A stretch of DNA of 64,000 nucleotides from positions 310,001 through 374,000 of the forward strand of contig MU863877.1 of NCBI GenBank assembly GCA_033296885.1. Direction: 5' to 3'. Positions within the stretch are counted from its first letter, which is position 1. The number at the start of each line of letters is the position of its first letter. This document shows positions 42,050-53,901 of this stretch, piece by piece. The notes below the pieces were generated by a model, which worked only from the letters and a program-made list of their open reading frames with translations, ran no database searches and was not told the origin of the DNA. The DNA is from Triangularia verruculosa (Eukaryota > Ascomycota > Sordariomycetes > Sordariales > Podosporaceae). The position numbers were made by a program, and so were the translations under genes.

Positions 42050-44032
42050 GTCGGCGTCGCCGTCAGGAGGGGCATCGAGCAGACGACAGCGGCCCGCGAG
42101 CCCGAGATGGTTGGATTGGGGGGTTTGCTGGAGTGTATGTATATCTGCACGTGTGTCTGCGGATTGGTTGTCACAGCAAGACTCTGGACTCCTAGGTGTT
42201 TTTGGCTAGTTTCGGCTGGAGCTGGTCTAGACACAGAAGAGACTAAATTCCGACGGCGGATCCCGAACCGGCCTCCGCTTCAGATGGAAATCTCGGTCGT
42301 TGGAATTATTCAAGCCTTTTCCGTCCCTCTGTCTGAGTAATCTGATGCAAATGGAAAGAACTGGCTAGACCTCTGGGTGGCTTTTGCTGCCACAAGCGAT
42401 ACCTACTGGAAGCCGGCTTCGTAATCCGACTGAGCGGGCGGCTTTAAGGTTTGGTCAACCGCCGGGACTTGCAGAATCCCTTTGTTCTACCTTGCTCCTG
42501 CTCCCAGTGTCGTCATTGGCAGCCACGATCCAAAAGCCAAAGTAACGCCGCTAGGTGAGTGAGCCACTGAACCGTTCACTAAAAGTTCAAAATTCGATGG
42601 CAACGGGGAACCGTGGAACCCACGAGAGTGGAGACCGCCACACGCGTATATTTAATGCTACCCTGACGCCAAAAAAAAATAAAAGGGTGTCCTCAGTGCC
42701 ACCACCCTCAACGTCTTATGATTATCGGCTGGCCAATGGACCCTGTCGCACAAGAGCACTGCTGCCGTATGGCCACTGATGTCATCTTGCAGCCTGTAGA
42801 ACCGGACCCTCAGCCTATCGACGGCCCCAATTCATCTGAACAATCAGCAGGACATTCCCATGGTGCTCGAGTTTGGCTCGGCCCTTTCGGTTGAGATGTC
42901 GAGGCCGATACGACGCTCTGTCAATCGTATGCTTTTCATTGGGCACTTCATGCCGACCTGCACGTGCCTTTATGGTTGACAGCTCTGTTATGTCCCACCT
43001 TCGGGATGACAGTCCAGCCCCACGGGCACCACAACAATCCCCGAACTGCGCATCAACACAAATCCGGAGACGACGGGGTGCCGGAGCCAAGACCGCATCT
43101 CCACTTCTCCACACTTCGCCGGCACCGGATGCCAGGGGCATGTCGTCGGCTGCGTTCGGGCCGTTCAGCGCGTGGTTTCAGTCGGTGCTGTCACAGAATC
43201 TTCCGATTGAGCACCTGCATCTACTTTATATACTCTATATGCATGTACCTGCACACCTGTTCGACAACCATAAATGTGCCGCCTACTAATACCAACCCAC
43301 CGCCTCCCCGTCACCAGGTCTGCTTCTCTCCGCATTCCGACACCTTGGCGCCCAGGGCACCGAGTCTTCCCGGGGCCGTAACGGGGTTTAAGCCTCCAAC
43401 GCAGCACCCGCGATGAATGCCGAACATGCTCCCCACATTGAGGCTCCACCTTGGAACCCCACATGAAAGCGTGTGGAGGATGGAGGGGTCGCCAGCCCGC
43501 CGCCTTTGCCCCTTTGGAAAACGTCACTTGGGAAAGGGAGCCTTGAGCATGCCGTTCCTTATCTTCGGATGGCAGTTTCTGATGATGAGATGGGTGGGAT
43601 TCGTCTGACAGATGGATTTCGGAAAATAAACCAATCACAAGGGACACAAAAGGCCGGTGTCACGGGGACAGCTGACAGACCATTCTTAACCCCTCCCACA
43701 TACACGCCGCCTTCACGGCCCCATCTTGGCTACGGTCTCCGGGGACGGCACTCACCCAGGGGCAACGGCCCCTCACGACAGTACCCACATCCCGGCCTGT
43801 GACAAGATCCTGGACTTCTTCTATTCAGGACCAATCCAGGTTCACCCCCACATGATGACCGATCATGTTTGGCTTTTCTTCTAAATTTCGCCCGTTTCCC
43901 CAGCTTTTCTGCTCCCCCATCTCACTTCTGCTGTAGCCCCCTTGTTTTTCTTACCTTGTTGATACCCCAGACTCTTCCTTGCCTTTCTCTCCCTTCTCCA
44001 GCCCTCCCTATCTCTCGCATATCTCGCCCACC
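42050..44032. other. Divergent promoter region between histidine kinase and aldehyde dehydrogenase
   Basis: Almost 2 kb separates the two start codons. The overlapping ORFs on both strands (for example 42873-43416 and 43165-43647) have Pro/His/Arg-rich translations without motifs and are treated as chance. A pyrimidine-rich leader at about 43880-44030 precedes the dehydrogenase ATG (CCCACCATGTC). Confidence 0.6.
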
Positions 44033-45526
44033 ATGTCTAACGCCGCTACCTACTCGGTCCCCTTCTGGATCAACGGCGAGGAGTACACCCCCGAGAAGCA
44101 ATACGATGTCATCTCCCCCGTCACCGGCAAGGCCATCCACCGGTCCGGCGCCGCGTCCGATGCCGACGTGAAGAAGGCCGTCGAGGCTGCCGACAAGGCC
44201 TTCAAGACATGGAAGACGACCCTTCCGAAGGAGCGCCGGGACGTCTTCATGAGGGCGGCCGAGATTTTCGAGAGGAGGAAGGAGGAGCTGGGCGACTACA
44301 TGATGATGGAGACGGGCGCCCCTCGCCAGTGGGCCGATTTCAACTTGGGTGTTGCGAAGGACTTCTGCCTCGATATCAGTGGCCGGATCAGGACTCTGGA
44401 GGGTACCATTCCCACCACTGCTGATCCTGACACTGGCGCCATGATCATCAAGGAGCCGTTCGGTGTTATCTTGGCTATTGCCCCATGGTATGTTTTTTAC
44501 TTACGACACCTATTAAGATATCAACTGCTGACAGACAACAAAAGGAACGCCCCCTACATCCTCGGCATCCGCTCCGTCCTCTTCCCCATCGCCGCCGGCA
44601 ACACGGCCATCCTCAAGGGCAGCGAGGCCTGCCCCCGCACCATGTGGGGGTTGTGCTCCGTCTTCCACGAAGCCGGCCTGCCCGCCGGCGTCCTCAACAT
44701 GATCGTCCACTCCCCCCAGGACGCCCCCCGCATCACGGCCAACCTCATCGCCGAGCCCGCCGTCAAGAAGATCAACTTCACCGGCTCGACCGTTGTAGGC
44801 CGCATCATCGGCCGTCTTGCCGGCGAGCAGCTCAAGCCCGTCCTGTTGGAACTCGGCGGAAAGGCCCCCGCCATTGTCTGGGAGGACGCCGACCTCGACA
44901 ACGCCGCGTTCCAGTGCGCTCTCGGCGCGTTCCTCAACAGCGGCCAGATCTGCATGTCGACCGAGCGCATCCTCGTGCACAAGAACATCAAGCCCGAATT
45001 CGAAAAGAAGTTCGTCGCTGCTATTGACCAGATCTTTGGCTCCGCTCCCGATGCGCCCATCCTGATCAACAGCGCTGCTGTGACCAAGAACAAGGCTCTT
45101 GTCCGGGACGCGCTGGCCAAGGGCGGCAAGTTGCTGTATGGCGACGTCGATGCCGTCGAGAAGAGCGACACGCGGATGAAGCCGATGGTGATCAACAACG
45201 GCAACACTGACATGGAGCTGTACCAGACCGAGTCGTTTGGGCCGTCGGTGACGCTGTATGAGATTGAGACGGAGGAGGAGGCGTTGAGGATGGCGAATGA
45301 CACCGAGTACGGGTTGACTTCTGCGGTTTTCACCGAGGATCTGAGGAGGGGGTTGAGGTTCGCCAAGGAGATTGAGACGGGCGCGGTGCATATTAATAGC
45401 ATGACGGTGCATGATGAGAGCGCGCTGCCGCACGGGGGCGCGAAGGCGAGTGGGTATGGGAGGTTTAATACGGCGACGGGGATGGGGGAGTGGGTGAGGA
45501 CCAAGACTATTACCTACAAGTTTTAA
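44033..45526 (+). CDS. NAD(P)+-dependent aldehyde dehydrogenase, vanillin/salicylaldehyde type
   Basis: Exons 44033-44487 and 44545-45526 give 478 residues. The 57-nt intron keeps the frame open when unspliced, but splicing restores the family motif IAPWNAPYILG. The enzyme oxidises an aldehyde to its acid. The cofactor-binding part shows LFPIAAGNTAILKGSEACP and NFTGSTVVGRIIG. The general base is Glu254 in LELGGKAP and the nucleophile is Cys288 in NSGQICMSTERI. The C-terminal part has TESFGPSVTLYEI, EYGLTSAVFT and ALPHGGAKASGYGRF. SVPFWINGEEY at the start, SEACPRTMW and HDESALPHGG are typical of the bacterial and fungal vanillin and salicylaldehyde dehydrogenases. A role in aromatic or lignin-derived aldehyde detoxification is inferred; the substrate cannot be read from sequence. 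High GC at third positions suggests good expression. Confidence 0.94.
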   Translation: MSNAATYSVPFWINGEEYTPEKQYDVISPVTGKAIHRSGAASDADVKKAVEAADKAFKTWKTTLPKERRDVFMRAAEIFERRKEELGDYMMMETGAPRQWADFNLGVAKDFCLDISGRIRTLEGTIPTTADPDTGAMIIKEPFGVILAIAPWYVFYLRHLLRYQLLTDNKRNAPYILGIRSVLFPIAAGNTAILKGSEACPRTMWGLCSVFHEAGLPAGVLNMIVHSPQDAPRITANLIAEPAVKKINFTGSTVVGRIIGRLAGEQLKPVLLELGGKAPAIVWEDADLDNAAFQCALGAFLNSGQICMSTERILVHKNIKPEFEKKFVAAIDQIFGSAPDAPILINSAAVTKNKALVRDALAKGGKLLYGDVDAVEKSDTRMKPMVINNGNTDMELYQTESFGPSVTLYEIETEEEALRMANDTEYGLTSAVFTEDLRRGLRFAKEIETGAVHINSMTVHDESALPHGGAKASGYGRFNTATGMGEWVRTKTITYKF

Positions 45527-46320
45527 GCTTGGGGTAGAGGACAAGGGAAATGAAGGGGAGGTTGTGTATATATTTGAATGAAGAACATGTATGAAGTATC
45601 ATCACATCACTATTACCCGCAACTGTGAGATATCACCTACGGAAGGGAACCTGTCACCTCTCCCTCTATATGAAAACCCTCACTTGCTCCTCACACCACC
45701 ACCCCCTTTACTCGCCACCTCTCAAGTCGTCCCGTATACCCTCCTCAACTCCCCAACCCAGCCCAAACCTCCGTTATTATCCGTCCATCCTCAACCAGAC
45801 ACCCGAATACCTCCGCCGCCAGTCTTATTTCCAACTCCTATTCTTTCAACAACTCAACTCCTCCAATCTCAGTCTTGATCAGCGCCCCAATTATCCCCGT
45901 CCTTCTTCACACCCGGAATTCCTCGACATTCCCCTCCAAATTACTTTTCCCAATGTCCATAACCGCCAGAACGGGATGTGTGATGCCGACGATCACCAGT
46001 TACATTTGCCCCGAATGATATCTGCTGTTTCCCACATCACTCGCAGGAAGCCACATATTGATAACAGTCTCTACATGGGCCATGCAGCACGGAGTAGGCA
46101 TGATTACCCTCCCAAAATACCAACCCCCCAGACCACGGACTTCACAGCGGTAGACAGCCCAGAACCATTAGAAAACACTCTTCGCCGATTACCCCATCCC
46201 ATCCACCCCCTGAGCTGTCACTAGGTATGCATAAACCTACATCAGACCACGCCCCTCTCCATTTGTTTGGTTTGAGGAGTCCTGAAATCATCCCAATCTC
46301 GAAACCCCGAATGGCTGATT

Positions 46321-46380
46321 CCCACCTACCAACCAACCTACCTACCAACCAACCTACCTACCTAGCTACCTTACCTAGTT
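46321..46380 (+). repeat. CCTA/CCAA simple repeat
   Basis: ACCTACC, AACCAACC and CTACCTAGC-type units fill 60 bases. Similar GTAGGT/ACCTAC words recur around 55.7-56.7 kb. Confidence 0.75.
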
Positions 46381-47024
46381 ACCACATCAGTCCAATCAGT
46401 CCCCGTGTTCGTGAGCACTTCTACAAAACCAACTCCCCTTCATCATCAAATAAAACGCAGCCCTGTTTCGGACCGTGTCTTGTATCATCTTTCAGCAGAC
46501 ACCAAGGTTTGGTACCTACCTAAGCCCCCCCCCCTTACCTTACGTTATGTCTCCAGCTTTATCTGAAAGAAAGGCCGGTGGGTCTTGAACGAAGTAAGGT
46601 AAGGTAGGTAATTGTACCCCCAGGTAAACTCTCTTCTTTTGGAGACACATGTAAAAGTAATCAAGTAATGAAAAAAAAAAGAATAGAAAAGAATTGTTCA
46701 ACACCATACCTCCCTCTTCCGCCACCTATCATCAGACAAGTCGAATGTCCCTCTCAGCAGCTAACTACCTTCAGTCACATGATCAAAGTTCAGATCCCAA
46801 GTTATTGATAATTTTTTAAAAAATTTATTCTCTTGTTTTTGCTTGCATTTTTTGGCGCTTTTTTTTCCTTCTGCTCTCCATCAACCACCCCCTTTCCACC
46901 AAGGCTATCTAACCTACTACAGCAGATGTCGCAATCCAATATCATCCCAACCTCCCCCCTTTCCCGCGAACACCCCGCCTCTTTGAACTGAAAGAGATAT
47001 CTCAAAAGAAAAAATATCCCATGG

Positions 47025-47042
47025 TATATATATATATATATA
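47025..47042. repeat. TA dinucleotide run
   Basis: Nine TA units lie in an A-rich stretch about 190 bp beyond the stop codon of the C6 regulator. Confidence 0.85.
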
Positions 47043-47233
47043 AAATCTTCCCATAAAAAACTCCAGGTATCATCATGCTGCTTTGTTCCTTTCCAGAGGG
47101 GTATATCCAAAGAAAAAAAAATTCCGATCCAGTTCCCATTATCCCATGAATCCAATGTCGTCGTCGTCCCTACTCTCTCTCATCCCCAAGAAATATATCT
47201 TATCAAAAGAAAAATAGAAAAGAAAAATGATGC

Positions 47234-49388
47234 CTAGATAAGAAGGTAATCCCACCCCTTCATCTGCATCACATCCCTCCAGTGGATGTATGCCGGCTGT
47301 GCTTGCTGAATCTCCTCGTTGCTGTTGTTGGAGCCAGGAGACGAAGCCCGGCTGATGACCTCAGATTGCAGCCAGATCTCCCTCAGCAGGCAAGTCACCT
47401 TGCCAAAGCTGCCAAAGTTGGAAAGGTCGGCAAGCTGAGCGGCGCGGTCCTCGAAAAAGGTGCGGAAGGAGGAGCCAGGGACAGAAACGGAGCCGCCGAC
47501 CAGATAGACCCAGGAAAGAGAGCGGTCGAAGCCACCGGTACCAGAGGGGATGGTGGCCAAGACAGAAGTAAGCTTCTCAACAAGACCGACGCAGCTCGTC
47601 TGGCTGGGGTGGAAGCCTGGGACAAGGGAGCAAAGGTAGATGCGAGCGGCGAGGCGGAAGGCGGCGGTGATGTTCTTGGAGAGCTGCTTTGGGCTGAGGG
47701 TGCCGTTGCTGTTGAAGGGAAGGACGGGGATGGACTCGTCGCCCATCTCGGTGAGGCCGATTTGGTCGCCGAGGACGTGGACGTGCTGGCAGAGGGTGAT
47801 GTCATCCATGCCATCCTTCTTCAGCGCCTCGAGGCAGGCAATCTCGCTGATCAAATACATGACGCGATCCTCGCAGCCCATCAACTCACGGAGCCCGAGG
47901 CTGGGGTTGGTAGGCGACAGGTGCTTCTCGCGGTAGGTGTGAGCAAAAGCCGGGGCGCGGCCGAGCATGCTCGCGCCGAGGATGTCGATCCAAGCGGTGA
48001 GCGTCATGTTGAAGGGGGCCTGAGTCAATGGCTCGGTAGGGTCGGAGACGATGCGTGGGAGGTCGAGCTTCTGCACCAAAGAGATGGCGGCTTGGAAGTG
48101 CTGGTGCCACGGGATATCCGGGAGGGTGTCGTCGAAGCGACCAACGCCGCATTGGAAGAAGATCAACCCGAGGGCGGCCTCGAGGATTTGTTGGTGGTTC
48201 TCGTCTCTGGCGAGGGCTTCGCAGAGAGAAGAGATGGTCGCATACCGGTGGCGCATGATGTCGCCGTCGATTTCCTCGCCTTCGAGACCCATGGCGGCCT
48301 TGTAGTGCTGAGCGGCGATGCTGAGGCAGCAGTGGAGGTAGCCCTTGTTGTTTTCGAGTGCTGGGAGGATAAGGTCGGAGCTGATGGAGCCGTGCTGGTT
48401 TGATTCCAAAATGGGGAAGATGGTGGGAAGAACTTGAGAGATGAAGTGATCAAACAGGCGTTGATCGCCTTCGTCCAGCTCAATTGCGACTTGCCTGGAG
48501 GACACTGATGGTCCTTGGGCAAAGTCAAAGAAGTTTACATTAAGAGTCTCCTCAGCCAAAGACTCCCTCCGCTCCGTGTACACCTGCTCCGTCCATTCAC
48601 CTTCCAGAGGGAACTGTGGGAGGATTGTTCCCGGAGGCGGAGGGGTCTGGTAGGTGCTGAAAGTGGCGGTTGTTGACTCCCTGAGGGTGGGGATGTCGTT
48701 GATGAACATTTGCCTCTCCGTCTTGACATCGATCTCATAGGGCGAGTATGGCGCAAACAAAAAGTCGGGGTGCATCTGTGGCGCGCTGAAGGAGCTGAAG
48801 TCGCTTTGTGGGCTGTTGAAGTTGAAGGCGAATTGCGAATCAATGGACTGCGATCGGGTGCGGTCGAAGGGGTCGGAGAAGGTAGCAGAGGTCGGCAGGG
48901 AGTGAGAGAGGCCTGGTGGTGAGCCGACCTGGGTCTGGATGCTGTGTGTTGACTTCTCCGAAAGCTTCTTGCGCTTGATGATCATCTTGATGTCGTCCTT
49001 GTGCTTCCTCCGCGCATCGTTGTTGCTCCACCACATCGGCCGCTTGTATTCGCATACCAGACCAAGATGCTTGCAGGCAGTGCACATGGGCGAGCCCTCA
49101 TCGCACTTCTTTCTTCTTAATCTGCAGGTGTAGCACCCTTCACGGTCACCAGAGTTAGCTTCCGAACTCGGCAGTGAGCTATGAGATGTATGTAGTGTAA
49201 GTAAACCTACCTGTCCTTGAGCGGCGATGCATCTGTGTCTTTTGCTTGGGGTTGGCGGCGGCATTGGCCTGGGCTTTGGAGGCAGCCTTGGCCTTTGCCG
49301 TTGTCGTCGTTGTCGTCGTGGTGGTAGCCATGTTGACTTGGGATGATTTCATGAGGTTTCCGTGGTGGTTGGGGGGTAGTGTTGACAT
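47234..49388 (-). CDS. pro1: Zn2Cys6 transcription factor, PRO1/ADV-1 type regulator of fruiting-body development
   Basis: Exons 49388-49211 and 49137-47234 give 693 residues; the 73-nt intron (GTAGGT donor, AAG acceptor) splits the Gly just before the zinc cluster and restores RSRTGCYTCRLRRKKCDEG. The six zinc ligands are Cys 61, 64, 71, 78, 81 and 88. A basic linker follows (RRKHKDDIKMIIKRKKLSEK). The middle is Ser/Pro-rich (SPPGLSHSLPTSATFSDP). From about residue 240 a helical fungal-specific regulatory domain (Fungal_trans_2 type) runs to the end: DQRLFDHFISQVLPTIFPIL, LHCCLSIAAQHYKAAMG. The N-terminus has a poly-Thr run and an Ala/Lys/Gln-rich stretch. This pattern matches what I know of Sordaria PRO1 and Neurospora ADV-1, nuclear factors needed for perithecium formation and cell fusion. 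The start at 49388 is the first ATG in frame; in-frame ATGs follow at codons 14 and 20, so the exact start is open. Confidence 0.86.
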
Positions 49389-49910
49389 TTGTATAAACCC
49401 TCTCTGTAGGTCCAAGTACCTGCGTTGAGTGACAAGCACCAGGGGGTGTGGGGGTGACCCTTGGGCGGAGGTGGTCGGGGGTCAGGGGGCGTGTGAGGCC
49501 TGGGCCGGGGGGGTGTGAGGCTTGGGCCGAGGAAAGCGGGAGAGGAGACCAGGTGAACCGGGGGCAAATCTGAGCAAAGTCCTCGCGGAGGAATGGTTGC
49601 CAGACCAGAGAGCCAAGTATTAGATTATTGTATTGCTGTTTTGTTTCGAGAGAACGACTGGATATCCAAGCAAGTCCGGCTTGCGTTTATCTGGTATCGG
49701 GAATGGATGCTAATGAGACGCAGAAATGCCGAGTAGAGACACAGTCCTCTTGGTTGGTCGGCGTGGAATAAGGGGTAATTAGAAAAATGAGAGAGACGTG
49801 AGAGTCGGTTGGACTGGAGTGGGCGACGACAACACCTGGGATCTCCGACTTCTTCACTTCGTCTGGGGCCTGCTCGAGAGAAGGGAAATAAATGGAGGAG
49901 GGGGAGCGAA

Positions 49911-52165
49911 GCGGGCTAATTCTTATAACTTGGCTCTGTCTGTCGGTGAATTTGGCTGTGTTCTATTTTTGAACATTGCGGGCAAAATTATCCTCCTTTC
50001 CGTTTTTGGCCCACTTTGCTTTATTAGCCCACATACATAGTCCCGTGTGAATGTGTGCGTCTTCGGCTCTTTTGGGTCATGTCACCCTCCGCCTGCGTGT
50101 GTGGTGCTCGCACTATGGGAAGACAGGGGGGAGACAGGGAGGACGAGAGGAGAGACAGGGGGTAGATCGTGCGCTTATTGGTGCCAATGACCTCCCTCTT
50201 CATCGGAAGGGGACGCCAACATGGACCCCACCCGCCATTGCAGCGAGTGGGAGGCACTGTGAAGGTGACAATGGTGACATGGGGTCCGGAAGTGGTGTGC
50301 ACCTTCTCCACGTCGGCCGACCTCTGCGGAACAAGGGAGCCTGTCGAGAGCGATTAAACAGGCAGCTCCATGCAGTTCCTCTGCCTCTGTTGATTGGTAC
50401 GGGGGCCAGCCACCTTGCAGAAACATGCAGGGCCCCTGGGACCTCGAGAAGAGAACAATGCCTAACTCGCTTTGGAGCACCCGGCCGCCCTAGGAGCGGG
50501 TTTGGCAGACCGAGGGACTGCTGATCAAAAGCAAGGCGAGCGCAACACCAGACGGCCGATTTATATACGTAACGTCGATGGCGCAGATTCTGTACGGAGT
50601 AGAGACAAGTCTTCAGCTGAGGAGAGCATCACTTGACGTTCGACAACTGAGTAGCGATGGTTCATCCCGTATCTGAGCATCGCATAACTCGACAAGAAAA
50701 CAATCGGCCCAAGACATAGAAGGACTCCCGGGACCGAAAAGCTTGCAGGTCGGGTGGGTGAATCAAAGCTGACCAATAGGCCCCCTGGTTCGCCCGACAC
50801 CCTCTTGCCGACCTCCCCCATGCTTTCCCTGCAACCTCGACCCACGGACATCTCGATGGTGCATACGAATATGCACACATCCTTCGAGCCAACCATGCCA
50901 TGCGATAGCTACTCAACAATAGCAGCTACACAGTACCTATCCGCCTGTAGCGAGGCACAGGCTCAGTGTTGAAGAAAAGGAACCACGGGAACAATGACGC
51001 TTGTCGACGTCGCTCGTGGATGACAAGAGTAATCTTCCGTCTCCCATCGGAGAATCAACCGAAGCAGCCTGGGCCGCAAGAAAGCTGGGGAAGTGAGGGG
51101 TCAGTTCCTTGCTGAGCGATTTGTCGAGTCTGCCATGGGCCTTGTCGAGCCCAATATCAGATGAGGCGACATCGTTCGTCTTCATAGAAGATGCTTCACA
51201 AATCGAAGCGGCCATGGTGACAATATGGCCCGGATTGGTCGCCTCACCCAGCCAGTCGGTGGACTGCACCGGGCTTGGTTGACGTGGCGGTCCTTGCCTG
51301 CGGTGGTCCAGGCTGGACGAACATCGTTTGCAGCGCTGTGGTAGGACAGACTGTGGACAGACTGTCGTGGGTACTTGGAGCAGAGCGTAGGGCCGCCGTA
51401 AGAGCGAGGTAGCGAGGTAGCATGAGTGAAAAGTGGTGGTGCAGTTGGTCAATCTCTGCAAAACCGTGGTTTTGGCCGTTGATTCGACGTGGTGCGGTCG
51501 GTGAGTGTGACGACTATGTGGCTCGTGCATAGCTGCATGCGGCCCGAGGGGCGGCAACCAGCCCAGATTGGCTCAAGCATTGAGATCGACCAGGGTTAGG
51601 GACAGGGATTGGGATGCCAAGAGGGGAGCTTGGGCCAATTATGCGGGACAGAGCTAGGGCTTCCAGGTTGTAGCGGAACAAGGTCGCGGGGACCCTGGTC
51701 CTCAGCGCACCAAATACCAGCCTTGGCTTTTTGCGATCGTGTGGCCTCGCGAGAAAAACTCTGATGGCAGATATTGAGCCAAAGTCTTGGCTTAGCCCTC
51801 TTGACCTTTTGTGCGTACGGCTTCCACTCCGACTCCGCCGAGTTGGTTGTGAGGTGAGAGAGAAGAGCAAACCCTCTCAAGAGTCAACATGAAGCGCCGA
51901 GGCTGGATCCTTCGAGGCTTTTATACAGATCTGGCGGTGCATATCCCAAAGGCGATGCTATCAAGCTCAACAACAAGGCTCTTCAACATGTCATGATCTC
52001 GAGCTGACTGGTCGTTGCTGACGAAGAATCTTTTAGCCGCCGTGCATCCCAATTAGGAAGTTTGAAAAGTTTGCCCACAAACTATTGTGGGCTAATTTTG
52101 GGAACTCAGTACCCCGCACTTACACAACAGAGTCACGACATCCCGCCATCTTTTATTAGCCCAGT
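49911..52165. promoter_or_regulatory. Four dispersed GGGCTAAT / ATTAGCCC words
   Basis: The word occurs at 49913-49920 (GGGCTAAT), 50023-50030 (ATTAGCCC), 52090-52097 (GGGCTAAT) and 52155-52162 (ATTAGCCC). Two of them share the longer form TTTATTAGCCCA. They lie 0.5-2.8 kb upstream of the PRO1-like gene. They may be binding sites of an unknown factor; this is inference. Confidence 0.35.
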
Positions 52166-52229
52166 TGGCAGACTTAACCCACTTATCACATTAATATTAT
52201 CCCACTATCACATTTAGCCTGCGCTGATC

Positions 52230-52302
52230 GTGGGACTAATTATGCTCTTTCCACGTCAGCCCTGCAGTGTTCCGGCTGGCACAGAAACGGGACTAATTTT
52301 GT
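52230..52302 (+). promoter_or_regulatory. Pair of GGGACTAATT words
   Basis: GTGGGACTAATTATG at about 52229 and ACGGGACTAATTTTG at about 52287 share GGGACTAATT, 58 bp apart, just downstream of the GGGCTAAT words, which they resemble. Confidence 0.3.
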
Positions 52303-52954
52303 CTTTTTTGGACGACGATCACCTCGACACAAAGCTCGCAATTAGTCAGTCCGTCAGCTTCACCTCACCGAGACCCCCGAGATACCGATGGCCCTTCCCG
52401 ATCTCAGTTGCACAGACTTTCTATCCCGTAGTCACCCTCCTGTTCAGGCAGGAAGCTTTCATCGCCATGGCATCCATAACATAACGGCTAAAAAGAGAGA
52501 AAGGCCGATGACGGCGCCGACGGGAGATCCTCCATCGCATTTCGCCTCCCCAACCTAGGGACGCACATCAGTCGCTACCAGCTCTGGTCGACATCAGACG
52601 GCATTATTTGGGATAATTGATCTTTGCACTGACATCTGAACCAGGGCCTTAGGCTCATCCCTTCTCCAATTCAATGCGGGGAAGCAGCAAATCATTTTTT
52701 TCCTGCTCTGACCGCGGCTGCCGAGTGGCACACACCCACGCGGCATAACGGCTTTGCTCCGATCTGTCAACTTCGCCCATCACACCAAAAGTTGGAATAC
52801 TATCAACAAAAAGTTCGTTTCTCGGATGGAGCCCCCGGGCGATTTACTGTTGATATCCGCACTTTGATGGAGACTAGCTATGGATATCATGAGCGGGCGA
52901 AACGGGCTGAGAGCGACAGCTTCAACGAGCCCGGTCCGTCCCATGTGGAACTTT

Positions 52955-52976
52955 TCTTGTCTTGTCTTGTCTTGTC
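52955..52976 (+). repeat. TCTTG pentanucleotide repeat
   Basis: Four full TCTTG units and a partial fifth lie in tandem. Confidence 0.9.
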
Positions 52977-53868
52977 AAACATTCATATCACACACAAGGA
53001 TAAGAACGCGTGGAATGGGGTGAGTCTATCCACCCGCCATCTTCGTTGCTTCTTTGGCTATCTAATCTAGTGGCGTTCAATGCTTGCGGGCAGAAAAGGG
53101 TATGGTGGTAGCAGATCCTCATGATGCGACCTGGCTTTATTTTCCATATCTCCAGCGCCCGTGCGACCAAGAACAGTGGCACCGACGGCCCGCGAAAAGA
53201 AAAAAAAAACATAGCTGAGCTGAGAAGCTGCTGAAAAGGCATTGATTGAGCACCGCCTAAACCCGGCTGAAGGGACAGTCTGCGCCTCTGGTGGGTGACT
53301 GCGAGCCATCTGATCAAGCTCATGGATATCATCGGGACGGCATAAACAGCACAGAGGATTCACAATCTTGTGTGAATGTGGTACCCACACCGGCATACAC
53401 ACACCCACGTGCAACGAGTCAACAACCGTTTTACACCGGAAGCCACGCCAAAACCTCCGCTGAATAGCCTCACCTCACCTGTCACTTCACAAGGCAAAAC
53501 CGTCACTAGTGCCTCTCACCTCTTGCTCTTTTGGGCAGTCGACTCGCTAACGGAAGCGTGCTCAAGAGATCCAGCACTCCACCTGGCACCCTGTCCAAGA
53601 GATTCAAAACCCCTCAGTGCCATCATCACACCTGAACCCGGCCTCCGATCATCAAGCTCGGATCTAGGGTCCCCTGGGGTTTCTCGCCTGCTCGGACCAT
53701 TTAGGGATCCAAGTGTCCACTTTTTCCACACCGGGGAACTTGCTGACCTTGGTCTCGGCACATGTGGTGACGAGAAAAACGGCCATTTGCAAATTGTCAA
53801 GCTTGTTGCCCGTTCAGTAGCACACAATAAGGGGAAAAGAGATGAAAATCTGATGGATTAATGCACGT

Positions 53869-53901
53869 CGTCACGGTGCATCACCGATAGCTTCCGTGAC
53901 G
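53869..53901. repeat. Perfect 8-bp inverted repeat (CGTCACGG / CCGTGACG)
   Basis: CGTCACGG at 53869-53876 and CCGTGACG at 53894-53901 are exact reverse complements with a 17-base loop. Each arm contains the TGACG/CGTCA half-site bound by bZIP (CREB/ATF-type) factors. Confidence 0.6.

Larger units (their letters stand above)
45527..47233. other. Convergent intergenic region with simple repeats
   Basis: The two genes end toward each other across 1.7 kb. A 199-codon plus-strand ORF (45625-46224) is Pro/Ser/His-rich without motifs. A CCTA-type repeat lies at 46321-46380, a G/T-rich echo (GTAAGGTAAGGTAGGTA) near 46594, and a TA run at 47025-47042. Confidence 0.5.

Noticed and set aside
44513..45544. 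343-codon minus-strand ORF antisense to the aldehyde dehydrogenase
   Set aside because: It mirrors the GC-rich codon pattern of the real gene; long antisense ORFs are expected there.
45625..46224. 199-codon ORF, and an antisense stretch reading VIVGITHPVLAVMDIGKS
   Set aside because: The plus ORF is low-complexity Pro/Ser/His. The antisense frame meets about as many stops as chance predicts and has no start.
47282..48403. 373-codon plus-strand ORF antisense to the PRO1-like gene
   Set aside because: It is a shadow of the minus-strand coding frame, rich in Gly/Val/Glu/Asp and without motifs.
50937..51557. 206-codon minus-strand ORF in the 9-kb intergenic region
   Set aside because: No motif and no homologue that I recognise; the His/Ser/Thr-rich start and overlap with other ORFs suggest chance.
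52792..52960. Coding-looking stretch LEYYQQKVRFSDGAPGRFTV
   Set aside because: It begins at TTG, has no ATG or partner exon and ends in simple TCTTG repeats; too weak for a gene call.
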